A stretch of DNA of 10,885 bases from assembly GCA_040510815.1 (NCBI GenBank), contig JBEVIH010000257.1:1-10885 (forward strand), read 5' to 3'. The notes under the pieces are model-generated. The model did no database searches and was not told where the DNA came from. It was given only the letters and a program-made list of their open reading frames with translations. Source of the DNA: VAZQ01 sp040510815 (GTDB lineage: Bacteria; Pseudomonadota; Alphaproteobacteria; Rhizobiales; Xanthobacteraceae). Of this stretch, positions 5,998-10,885 are shown piece after piece. A program made the position numbers and the translations under genes. Each line of letters opens with the position of its first letter. Positions within the stretch are counted from its first letter, which is position 1.

Positions 5998-6156
5998 CTG
6001 GTCCCGGCCGAACGAGCGTGAAACGCGAGCGAAGCGCCGGGACCCAGGGCCACGCGATGTGGCGAGAAATTGGGCTTCGCTTAGTCTGGCGCTGGGTCCC
6101 GGCTCTCGTTCCGCTCGGGCGAAGACGCCCTCGCTACACTCGGCCGGGACACGAGA
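5998..6156. repeat. Composite palindromic repeat, copy E
   Basis: The core at 6039-6100 is bounded by gggaccc and gggtccc. Its interior has diverged (ggccacgcgatgtggc hairpin, then gcttcgcttagtc). The left side has a degraded ggtcccggccg end and the right side ggccgggacacgag ending at 6155. The remaining bases of the 5703-6373 gap hold the terminase promoter and terminator, a possible gene remnant and a -10 box, but no intact gene. Confidence 0.8.
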
Positions 6157-6173
6157 GATGAGTTTGCGGCGCC

Positions 6174-6257
6174 CTGCTCGATCCCCTGGTCGGCACGGGC
6201 GAGCAAGGTCCCCGGCAGCTCAAGGCCGAGCGCCTGAGCCACCCGCCGCAGGCGGCC
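6174..6257 (-). pseudogene. Possible C-terminal remnant of an ABC substrate-binding protein (PF04392-like)
   Basis: On the minus strand this stretch reads GRLRRVAQALGLELPGTLLA followed by RADQGIEQ. Proteins of the ABC_sub_bind family common in bradyrhizobia typically end in a sequence such as ALGLTVPPTLLARADEVIE. The resemblance covers only about 25 residues, with no upstream domain and no start codon of its own. Copy E of the repeat begins just beyond it, as these repeats do beyond other gene ends here. This is recognition from memory and may be chance. Confidence 0.35.
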
Positions 6258-6332
6258 GGTGCCGCGGGCGAGTTGCGCGGCTGCAACCGGCCGCGCGGCG
6301 CCAGCGCCGTTCCGGCGGAACGGCGGCTGGGC

Positions 6333-6338
6333 TATAAT
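6333..6338 (+). promoter_or_regulatory. -10 box upstream of the DUF3551 gene
   Basis: A perfect TATAAT lies 41 bp before the start codon at 6374. The -35 region at the right distance (TTCCGG, 6310-6315) is poor, so the promoter may need an activator. Transcription would start near 6345. Confidence 0.5.
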
Positions 6339-6373
6339 AGCGCGGGGCGGATTGCCATGCCGAGGAGGCAACC

Positions 6374-6613
6374 ATGCGCACCATCGCGATCGCATCGATC
6401 ACCTTCGCCACCCTGTCGCTCGCCACCACCGCGGCCGACGCCGCGCCCTGGTGCGCCAATTACGGCGGCCGCGGCGGCGGCGGGACCAATTGCGGCTTCT
6501 ACTCGTTCCAGCAATGCATGGCCGCGGTGTCGGGCACCGGCGGCTTCTGCACGCGCAACCAATTCGAGATCCAGCAGCCGCAGAGCGAGCGCCGCTACCG
6601 CCGGGACTGGTAG
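6374..6613 (+). CDS. DUF3551 small secreted protein
   Basis: A 79-residue protein of the DUF3551 type, a family abundant in Bradyrhizobium and relatives with no assigned function. A Sec signal peptide (MRTIAIASITFATLSLATTA) is cleaved probably after ADA at about residue 23. The mature part carries the family pattern PWCANYGG, a Gly-rich stretch, NCGFYSFQQCMA, and GTGGFC. The four cysteines could form two disulfides. The tail is polar and Arg-rich. AGGAGG at 6363-6368 stands five bases before the ATG, the best ribosome-binding site in the window, and a TATAAT box lies upstream. The gene appears monocistronic; a GC-rich hairpin (6642-6657) downstream lacks a T-run. Confidence 0.9.
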   Translation: MRTIAIASITFATLSLATTAADAAPWCANYGGRGGGGTNCGFYSFQQCMAAVSGTGGFCTRNQFEIQQPQSERRYRRDW

Positions 6614-6704
6614 CAGCGCAAGCTTTTCCGTTCCGGGCTGCCGCGGCTCGCGCCGCGATCCCCTGACGGCGCCACGAACTCGGCGCTGCATCACCGGACG
6701 GCGC

Positions 6705-6733
6705 TTGATTTCCGGGCGGCGCGCCGGTCTAAT
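6705..6733 (+). promoter_or_regulatory. Sigma-70-type promoter of the alpha/beta hydrolase gene
   Basis: TTGATT (6705-6710) and TCTAAT (6728-6733) are separated by 17 bases, matching consensus at four and five of six positions. The start would be near 6740, giving a 40-70 base leader depending on the start codon. Confidence 0.55.
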
Positions 6734-6809
6734 TCGTCGCGTCCTTCCGGCCGGCCGCCGCCGGCGCGTCAGTTTTCCCATGTCGGTTGCTTTTCATGCG
6801 TCGCGTCCG

Positions 6810-7811
6810 ATGACGACCGCTTCACGCCGAACCGTGCTGCGCGCGCTCGCCGCGTCGGCCGCCGTGCCGGCGCTCGGAGGCTGCGCCGGCCTGTCGCTGT
6901 CGGGGCCGGCCTTCGAGGCGGCGGAGATCTCGGCGCATCCCACGCTGCTGGTGGCGACCACCCGCAAGCCGGTCGACGACGCGCGCGCCGAGCCCTGGTT
7001 CGGGCCCGAGCGCGCCGCCAAGATGAGCGTCGCGCGCGCCAGGCTCACGCCGCCGCCGGAGGGCCGGTTCACCCTGTCCTCGGTCGGGCTCAACGACTGG
7101 CGGATCGAGGCGGTCGAGACGGTGCCGCGGGTGAGCGACCTGATGGCGACCGGGGCCGGCCTGCGCGACGTGCTGATCTACGTGCACGGCTTCAACCAGA
7201 GCTTCGAGACCGCCGCGATCGACGCCGCGCAGCTCTCCGACGGCGTCAAGTTCCGCGGCGAGACCATGGTGTTCGCCTGGCCGTCGAAGGCGCGGCTGTT
7301 CGACTACGGCTACGACCGCGAGAGCGCGATGTGGTCGCGCGACGCGCTCGAGCAGGTGTTCGCCGGGCTGATGGCGGCCCCGACGGTGGGCCGCATCCAC
7401 GTCGTGTCGCACAGCATCGGCACCATGCTGACGATGGAGGCGCTGCGGCAGATCTACGCCCGGCGCGGCGGCGCGGTGGCCAAGCGGATCGGCGCGGTGG
7501 TGTTCGCGTCGCCCGACATCGACCTCGACGTGTTCGTCTCCTCGGTCAAGCGGATCGGCCCGGTGGCGAAGAAGATCACCGTCATCACCTCGACCAACGA
7601 CCGCGCGCTGGCGGTGGCCGGGTGGATCGCGGGCGGCATCGCGCGGGTCGGCGCCGCCGAGAAGGCGGAGCTCGAGAAGGTCGGCCTGCAGGTGATCGAC
7701 GCCTCGCAGGAGGGCTGGGGCATCGTCAACCACGACCTGTTCCTGTCGAACGTGCAGATCCGCAAGGTCATCCGCGCCGCCATCGAGGGCCGCCCGGCGG
7801 ACCGCGCCTGA
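6810..7811 (+). CDS. Alpha/beta hydrolase, DUF900 family, Tat-type lipoprotein signal
   Basis: A 333-residue serine hydrolase of the alpha/beta fold, best matching the DUF900 (PF05990) group; the substrate is unknown, probably an ester or lipid. The N-terminus MTTASRRTVLRALAAS has a twin-arginine pattern and ends in a lipobox-like ALGGC (21-25), so it may be exported folded and lipid-anchored at Cys25. IYVHGFNQSF (123-132) is the oxyanion region, VVSHSIGTML (198-207) the nucleophile elbow with Ser202. SPDIDLD (234-240) supplies the likely acid Asp236, and IVNHDLF (305-311) the histidine His308. The catalytic triad is thus complete. ATG 6780 would add ten residues; neither start has a clear ribosome-binding site, and 6810 gives the better signal peptide. 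The gene is convergent with the cyclase gene, 26 bp apart. Confidence 0.88.
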   Translation: MTTASRRTVLRALAASAAVPALGGCAGLSLSGPAFEAAEISAHPTLLVATTRKPVDDARAEPWFGPERAAKMSVARARLTPPPEGRFTLSSVGLNDWRIEAVETVPRVSDLMATGAGLRDVLIYVHGFNQSFETAAIDAAQLSDGVKFRGETMVFAWPSKARLFDYGYDRESAMWSRDALEQVFAGLMAAPTVGRIHVVSHSIGTMLTMEALRQIYARRGGAVAKRIGAVVFASPDIDLDVFVSSVKRIGPVAKKITVITSTNDRALAVAGWIAGGIARVGAAEKAELEKVGLQVIDASQEGWGIVNHDLFLSNVQIRKVIRAAIEGRPADRA

Positions 7812-7837
7812 GCGCAGCGCCCGCAAATCCCGTTGGA

Positions 7838-8680
7838 TCACTCCACCAGCGCGACCACGCGCGCCGGGCTGGCGTCGCCGCCCTTGATCTTCAGCGGCAG
7901 CGCGACCAGCACGAACCGCTTGCCGCCGATCTGCGACATGTTGGTCACGAACTGGATGAGCGGAATGCCCTTCTCGAACAGCGCGAGGTGATTGGCGACC
8001 CAGACCTCGCCGGGGTCGAGCTTCACCCCGCGCCAGAGCGCCTTTTCCGGAAACACGTCGATCGCCACCGCGGGGACACCCTTCCTGGCCATGAGCTCGC
8101 CGACGCCCGCCTCCAGATAGGGCATCTGGGTCCAGAACTCGGGCTTGCCCCACATCGTCTCGGTCCAGCCGGTGTTGATGACCGGAATGCGGTTGGGGGA
8201 AAGCTCGACGCCGGTGTCGAGGATGTCCTTCACCGAGACGGTCGAGTTCGGCCCCTTGTTCGCCAGGTTGATCAGCACGCCCTCCTTGGCGACTTGGCCG
8301 AGCGGAATCTGGTCGACCGGGTAGCCCCGCTCGAGCATGTGGCGGGGCGCATCGATGTGGGTGCCGTTGTGCACCAGGATCGACAGCACCGAGATCATCG
8401 AGCGGCCGTTGACCGCCAGGTTGCTGCTCAAGGTCAGGCCTTCGGCCTGCAGCAGCTCCTTCTGCGCCTCGGTGATGGCGGCGATGACGGAGACCCGGGA
8501 CGGGTTCTCGGCGTAGATCCGCAGCCCCGGGATCGGCGCCATGTTGCTCTCGATCGGCAAGGTCAGATCGACCACGCGGCTGAACTTGAGCTGCAGGGCG
8601 TCCTGCGCCGAAGCCGCCGACGCGGCCGCCAGCACAACTGCGGAGAAGACAAGCATTGGTGTCATTGGCGCTCGGATCAT
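7838..8680 (-). CDS. Secreted cyclase family protein (PF04199)
   Basis: A 280-residue metal-dependent hydrolase of the cyclase/kynurenine formamidase-like superfamily. Its signature HNGTHIDAPRH (104-114) supplies His104, His108, Asp110 and His114 for metal binding. Members cleave formamide, lactone or amide bonds (arylformamidase, isatin hydrolase and others); the substrate here is not evident. A Sec signal peptide precedes the domain, with likely cleavage after ASA at about residue 25, so it should act in the periplasm. Further family features are FSRVVDLTLPI (33-43), PVINTGW (166-172) and the C-terminal LPLKIKGGDASPARVVAL. The ATG at 8680 has GGGAGG six bases upstream; ATG 8665 is a weaker option. 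Its upstream region is repeat copy G, so its promoter must lie inside or across that repeat. Confidence 0.88.
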   Translation of the reverse strand: MIRAPMTPMLVFSAVVLAAASAASAQDALQLKFSRVVDLTLPIESNMAPIPGLRIYAENPSRVSVIAAITEAQKELLQAEGLTLSSNLAVNGRSMISVLSILVHNGTHIDAPRHMLERGYPVDQIPLGQVAKEGVLINLANKGPNSTVSVKDILDTGVELSPNRIPVINTGWTETMWGKPEFWTQMPYLEAGVGELMARKGVPAVAIDVFPEKALWRGVKLDPGEVWVANHLALFEKGIPLIQFVTNMSQIGGKRFVLVALPLKIKGGDASPARVVALVE

Positions 8681-8705
8681 CGTCGACCTCCCTCACCTTT
8701 CGTCG

Positions 8706-8966
8706 CAAGACTAAGCGAAGCGCAGTAGCGCGACGTCTCGTGTCCCGGGCGAGTGCAGCGAGCGAAGCGAGCGGAACGAGACCCCGATCTCGGGTTTACC
8801 CGAGATCGGCGCTTAAAGGGTGCACAAGTCGGGCAAGCCCGACTTGCGTGGACCCAGCGCAAGGGTCGCGCAGCGCAATATTGGGACGCGCGCGCTGCGC
8901 GCGTGCTTCTCGCGCTGGGTCCCGGCTCTCGCTCCGGCTTCGCCTCCGCTTCGGCCGGGACACGAG
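8706..8966. repeat. Composite palindromic repeat, copy G (mirror of copy A)
   Basis: From left to right: a degraded half-core (actaagcgaagcgcagtagc), the end ctcgtgtcccggg (8737-8749), an 11-bp stem ccgatctcggg (8784-8794 with 8799-8809), a 10-bp stem caagtcgggc (8825-8834 with 8837-8846), a full core (8850-8923) and the end ggccgggacacgag (8953-8966). This is the module order of copy A read on the other strand. It fills the space between the cyclase start and the DUF1989 stop. No gene is visible. Confidence 0.88.
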
Positions 8967-8977
8967 GTTCCTCAAGG

Positions 8978-9616
8978 CTAATCCCGCTGCGGCAAAAGCT
9001 CCAGCGCCAGCGGCTTGAGCCGATAGTTGTTGCAGGCGTTGAACAGGACCGGGCAGTTCGAGATGGCGACGATCTGCGGCATCAGCGCCCGCATGGTCAT
9101 GTAGTCGCCGGGCTTGCCCTTGGGCGCGCGGATCTCCCAGCGGCCGTCGGCGTCGTAGGCCACCGTCATGAACACGTTGAAGCAGGCGTCGATGTTGAAA
9201 TTCCAGCGGTCCATGCCGTAGCCGCGGATCGCCGTCTCCAGGTTGGCCTGGCAGTTGGGCGAGCCGGCGGCGGCGGCGCCGTAGCGCTCGAGGTTGAGGT
9301 GCTCGCTGCAATAGCCGCCGCCGCAATAGTTCTCGCCGGTGAGGTCGTCCTCGATCCGCCACATCGCGCGCGTGCGGTTGCTGTAGAGCACGTGCGGCGC
9401 GGTCAGCTTCCAGTTGAGGTTGACGGCGCGGCTCGAATGCATCGAAAGGAGCTCGCGCACGTCGTCGCGGTTGAACGAGATCAGGTCGGCCACCTGCTCG
9501 CCTTCGGGCTGGATCAGGCGCAGCCGCTGCCCGGCCTCGATCTCGAAGCTGATGTTGCCGGCCGGCGGCAAGGTGACCGGCGTGCCGGGCGAGAGGACGG
9601 CGGTGGCGCGAGGCAT
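8978..9616 (-). CDS. DUF1989 (urea carboxylase-associated family) protein
   Basis: A 212-residue cytosolic protein of the DUF1989 family. Relatives are encoded next to urea carboxylase and allophanate hydrolase or riboswitch-controlled guanidine genes, but their biochemical role is not settled. No such genes are in this window, so the link to urea or guanidine use is not supported by context. Features seen are LPPAGNISFEIEAGQRLRL (16-34), QVADLISFN (41-49), the Cys-rich GENYCGGGYCSEHLN (94-108), SPNCQAN (119-125), ACFNVFM (144-150) and the typical end SNCPVLFNACNN (186-197). Cysteines 98, 103, 122, 145, 188 and 195 with His60 and His106 are candidate metal ligands. ATG 9616 is chosen because the open frame upstream runs through an inverted repeat; no strong ribosome-binding site is visible. 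Confidence 0.82.
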   Translation of the reverse strand: MPRATAVLSPGTPVTLPPAGNISFEIEAGQRLRLIQPEGEQVADLISFNRDDVRELLSMHSSRAVNLNWKLTAPHVLYSNRTRAMWRIEDDLTGENYCGGGYCSEHLNLERYGAAAAGSPNCQANLETAIRGYGMDRWNFNIDACFNVFMTVAYDADGRWEIRAPKGKPGDYMTMRALMPQIVAISNCPVLFNACNNYRLKPLALELLPQRD

Positions 9617-9660
9617 GCAGGAGGCGGCTTTCTTCTGGTGGGCGGGTGGTCGAGAGACTA

Positions 9661-9696
9661 GACCACATTCAGTTTCCTTGGGAACCGAATGTGGTC
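9661..9696. repeat. Long inverted repeat between the DUF1989 and ABM genes
   Basis: A perfect 10-bp outer stem (gaccacattc 9661-9670 with gaatgtggtc 9687-9696) continues after one mismatch into a 6-bp inner stem (gtttcc/gggaac, one G-T pair) around a 2-base loop. It lacks a T-run on either strand, so it is not a standard terminator. It lies between divergent genes, 45 bp from the DUF1989 start, and could be an operator or a REP-like element. Confidence 0.75.
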
Positions 9697-9713
9697 CAGC
9701 TTCTTTACGTTGT

Positions 9714-9763
9714 CGCATTTTCGGACGGAAAACCGGTTCCCACTTTTCCTGAAAATGCTCCAG
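9714..9763. repeat. Short dispersed repeat (copy 2)
   Basis: This is the uninterrupted partner of 641-709: cgcatt..cgg.cggaaaaccggttcccac, then ttttcctgaaaatgctccag. It contains the palindrome aaccggtt and lies 123 bp upstream of the ABM-family gene. I recall this sequence type recurring in bradyrhizobial genomes, which a genome search would settle. Confidence 0.7.
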
Positions 9764-9885
9764 CGCAAATCGCGCCGGCCGGAAGCCGAAACGCCGTTGC
9801 AGCCCGCCCGGCCGGCCCGCCGAGGAAGGAAACCGCGCGGCGGGCTGCGCGTTGTTGTCCGAGCAGCAAATCAGGAGAACGCGCC

Positions 9886-10206
9886 ATGCCCGAAAGCCCC
9901 GAGAACAACGGCATCGTCACCCAGATCACCACCGTCAAGCTGCCGCCCGGCAACCAGTCCGAGGTGCTCGCGCTGATGACCGAGCGCGCGCGCTTCATGG
10001 CGACCCAGCCGGGCTTCGTCGCGGTCTGCCTGCACGGCAGCGAGGACGGCAGCCATGTGGTCAACTACGTGCAATGGCAGGACCGCAAGCAGCTCGCGGC
10101 CGCCCACCATTCGCCCGAGTTCCGCAGGAAGTGGCCGCGCTTCGGCGAGCTGATCGAGGAGGCGGAGCCCTGCATCTATCAGGTGGTGCACGTCGAGGCG
10201 GCGTGA
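9886..10206 (+). CDS. Antibiotic biosynthesis monooxygenase (ABM) fold protein
   Basis: A 106-residue protein with the dimeric alpha/beta-barrel ABM fold (PF03992). Family members oxidise quinone-like compounds, degrade haem or simply bind small molecules; none of these is proven here. Visible features are the first strand VTQITTVKLPPGNQSEV (11-27), a helix MTERARFMATQPGF (31-44), the strand FVAVCLHGSEDG (44-55), VVNYVQWQDRKQLAAAH (58-74) and HSPEFRRKWP (75-84), the last two being the family's usual core pattern. No cofactor motif is seen, as usual for cofactor-free members. AGGAG at 9873-9877 stands eight bases before the ATG. The upstream open frame to 9646 consists of repeats and is not taken as coding. 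The gene is convergent with leuD across repeat copy F. Confidence 0.85.
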   Translation: MPESPENNGIVTQITTVKLPPGNQSEVLALMTERARFMATQPGFVAVCLHGSEDGSHVVNYVQWQDRKQLAAAHHSPEFRRKWPRFGELIEEAEPCIYQVVHVEAA

Positions 10207-10210
10207 GCTC

Positions 10211-10390
10211 TTCTCCCGGACGAGCGACGGCGAGCGCAGCGAGCCGGAGCGAGAGCCGGGACCCAGCGCAAGAACCGACGCGCGAAGCGCGTCACGATAT
10301 TGATATTGCGCTTCGCGAGTCTTGCGCTGGGTCCCGGGTCTCGTTCCGCTCGGCCTAGCGGCCTCGCTGCACTCGCCCGGGACACGAGAG
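10211..10390. repeat. Composite palindromic repeat, copy F
   Basis: The core at 10256-10337 has perfect 18-bp terminal arms (ccgggacccagcgcaaga at 10256-10273, its complement at 10320-10337). Inside is a 7-bp hairpin gacgcgc/gcgcgtc (10277-10293) followed by gatattgatattgcg. The right end cccgggacacgag (10376-10388) stops five bases before the leuD stop codon. The left end is degraded (ctcccggacgag). It could act as a bidirectional terminator between the convergent genes, though T-runs are lacking. Confidence 0.88.
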
Positions 10391-10393
10391 CGG

Positions 10394-10885
10394 TTAGGCC
10401 CACGGGCGCGCGGCCTTGGCCTTGTCCTCGAAGCGCTCGATGGCGTCGCCCTTGACCATGGTCAGGCCGATGTCATCGAGGCCGTTGAGCATGCAGTGCT
10501 TGCGGTGCGCGTCGATCTCGAAGCGGACCACGCCGCCGTCGGGGCCGCGGATCTCCTGCTTCCCGAGGTCGATCGACCAGGTGGCGTTGGCGCCGCGGTC
10601 GGCGTCGTCGACCAGCTTGTCGAGGTCCTCGGGGCTGACCTTGATCGGAAGCACGCCGTTCTTGAAGCAGTTGTTGTAGAAGATGTCGCCGAACGAGGTC
10701 GAGATCACGCAGCGGATGCCGAAATCCATCAGCGCCCAAGGCGCGTGCTCGCGCGAGGAGCCGCAGCCGAAATTGTCGCCGGCGACCAGGATCCTGGCCT
10801 TGCGGTAGGCCGGCTTGTTGAGCACGAAATCCGGGTTCTCGCTGCCGTCGTCGCGGTAGCGCTTCTCCGAGAACAGGCCCGTGCC
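10394..10885 (-). CDS. leuD: 3-isopropylmalate dehydratase small subunit (partial, start outside window)
   Basis: The small (swivel-domain) subunit of isopropylmalate isomerase, which with LeuC converts 2-isopropylmalate to 3-isopropylmalate in leucine synthesis in the cytosol. The visible 163 residues begin at TGLFSEKRYR and run to the stop; about 40 N-terminal residues should lie beyond the right edge, given the usual length near 200. Diagnostic motifs are GDNFGCGSSREHAPWAL (substrate-binding loop), FGDIFYNNCFKNGVLPI and, near the end, RKHCMLNGLDDIGLTM. The GTG at 10825 is internal to the reading frame (FVLNK) and not the start. The gene ends beside repeat copy F. The long LeuD-type C-terminus separates it from aconitase-like paralogues. 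Confidence 0.96.
   Translation of the reverse strand, partial: GTGLFSEKRYRDDGSENPDFVLNKPAYRKARILVAGDNFGCGSSREHAPWALMDFGIRCVISTSFGDIFYNNCFKNGVLPIKVSPEDLDKLVDDADRGANATWSIDLGKQEIRGPDGGVVRFEIDAHRKHCMLNGLDDIGLTMVKGDAIERFEDKAKAARPWA

Noticed and set aside
6822..8728. Long overlapping ORFs (628 codons minus, 465 codons plus) across the hydrolase and cyclase genes
   Set aside because: Both are shadows of two genes with intact catalytic motifs; their products are Arg/Pro/Gly-rich with no domain.
8706..8966. Insertion sequence
   Set aside because: Inverted ends are present but there is no transposase ORF and no clear target-site duplication; at most a non-autonomous element.
9617..9885. N-terminal extensions of the DUF1989 protein (to 9718) and the ABM protein (from 9646)
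   Set aside because: Both extensions translate the palindrome at 9661-9696 and the dispersed repeat at 9714-9763, not family sequence.

Overview
The window reads as chromosomal DNA of a GC-rich alphaproteobacterium, most likely Hyphomicrobiales of the Bradyrhizobium/Rhodopseudomonas type. The basis is the DUF3551 small secreted protein, the style of the VOC protein, an Flp (Tad) pilin, a PilZ protein with a typical bradyrhizobial C-terminal domain, and short dispersed repeats of a kind I associate with that group. This placement is inference; no rRNA or tRNA gene is present to confirm it.

Layout. 1-426: a probable plus-strand terminator of an upstream gene, a composite palindromic repeat and the terminator of the pilin gene. 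427-588 (-): Flp pilin. 841-1365 (-): stand-alone TIR-domain protein, visibly less GC-rich than its surroundings. 1534-1989 (+): VOC/glyoxalase-fold protein. 2224-2754 (+): unrecognised secreted six-cysteine protein. 3002-3088 (+): a stub matching the Flp pilin N-terminus, overlapping (ATGA) a PilZ c-di-GMP-binding protein at 3085-3414 (+). 3732-5702 (-): an orphan phage-type large terminase with an N-terminal XRE-like helix-turn-helix, preceded by a strong promoter and a terminator in its leader. 6174-6257 (-): possible last piece of an ABC substrate-binding protein gene. 6374-6613 (+): DUF3551 protein. 6810-7811 (+): Tat/lipoprotein-type alpha/beta hydrolase (DUF900). 7838-8680 (-): secreted cyclase-family (PF04199) hydrolase. 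8978-9616 (-): DUF1989 urea-carboxylase-associated family protein. 9886-10206 (+): antibiotic-biosynthesis-monooxygenase-fold protein. 10394-10885 (-): leuD, running off the right edge.

The genes do not form one pathway. They are mostly single-gene units in alternating orientation. What unites the window is a family of mosaic palindromic repeats that fills most of the larger gaps (64-315, 2752-2870, 3435-3719, 5998-6156, 8706-8966, 10211-10390, a fragment at 790-825, and one hairpin inside the terminase gene). The repeats share a core bounded by ggaccc...gggtcc and outer ends of the form ctcgtgtcccgg/ccgggacacgag, and lie mainly at gene 3' ends. The most distinctive observations are this repeat family, including a mirror-ordered pair of full copies, the orphan HTH-terminase with its attenuator-like leader, the pilin stub coupled to PilZ, and the TIR protein.
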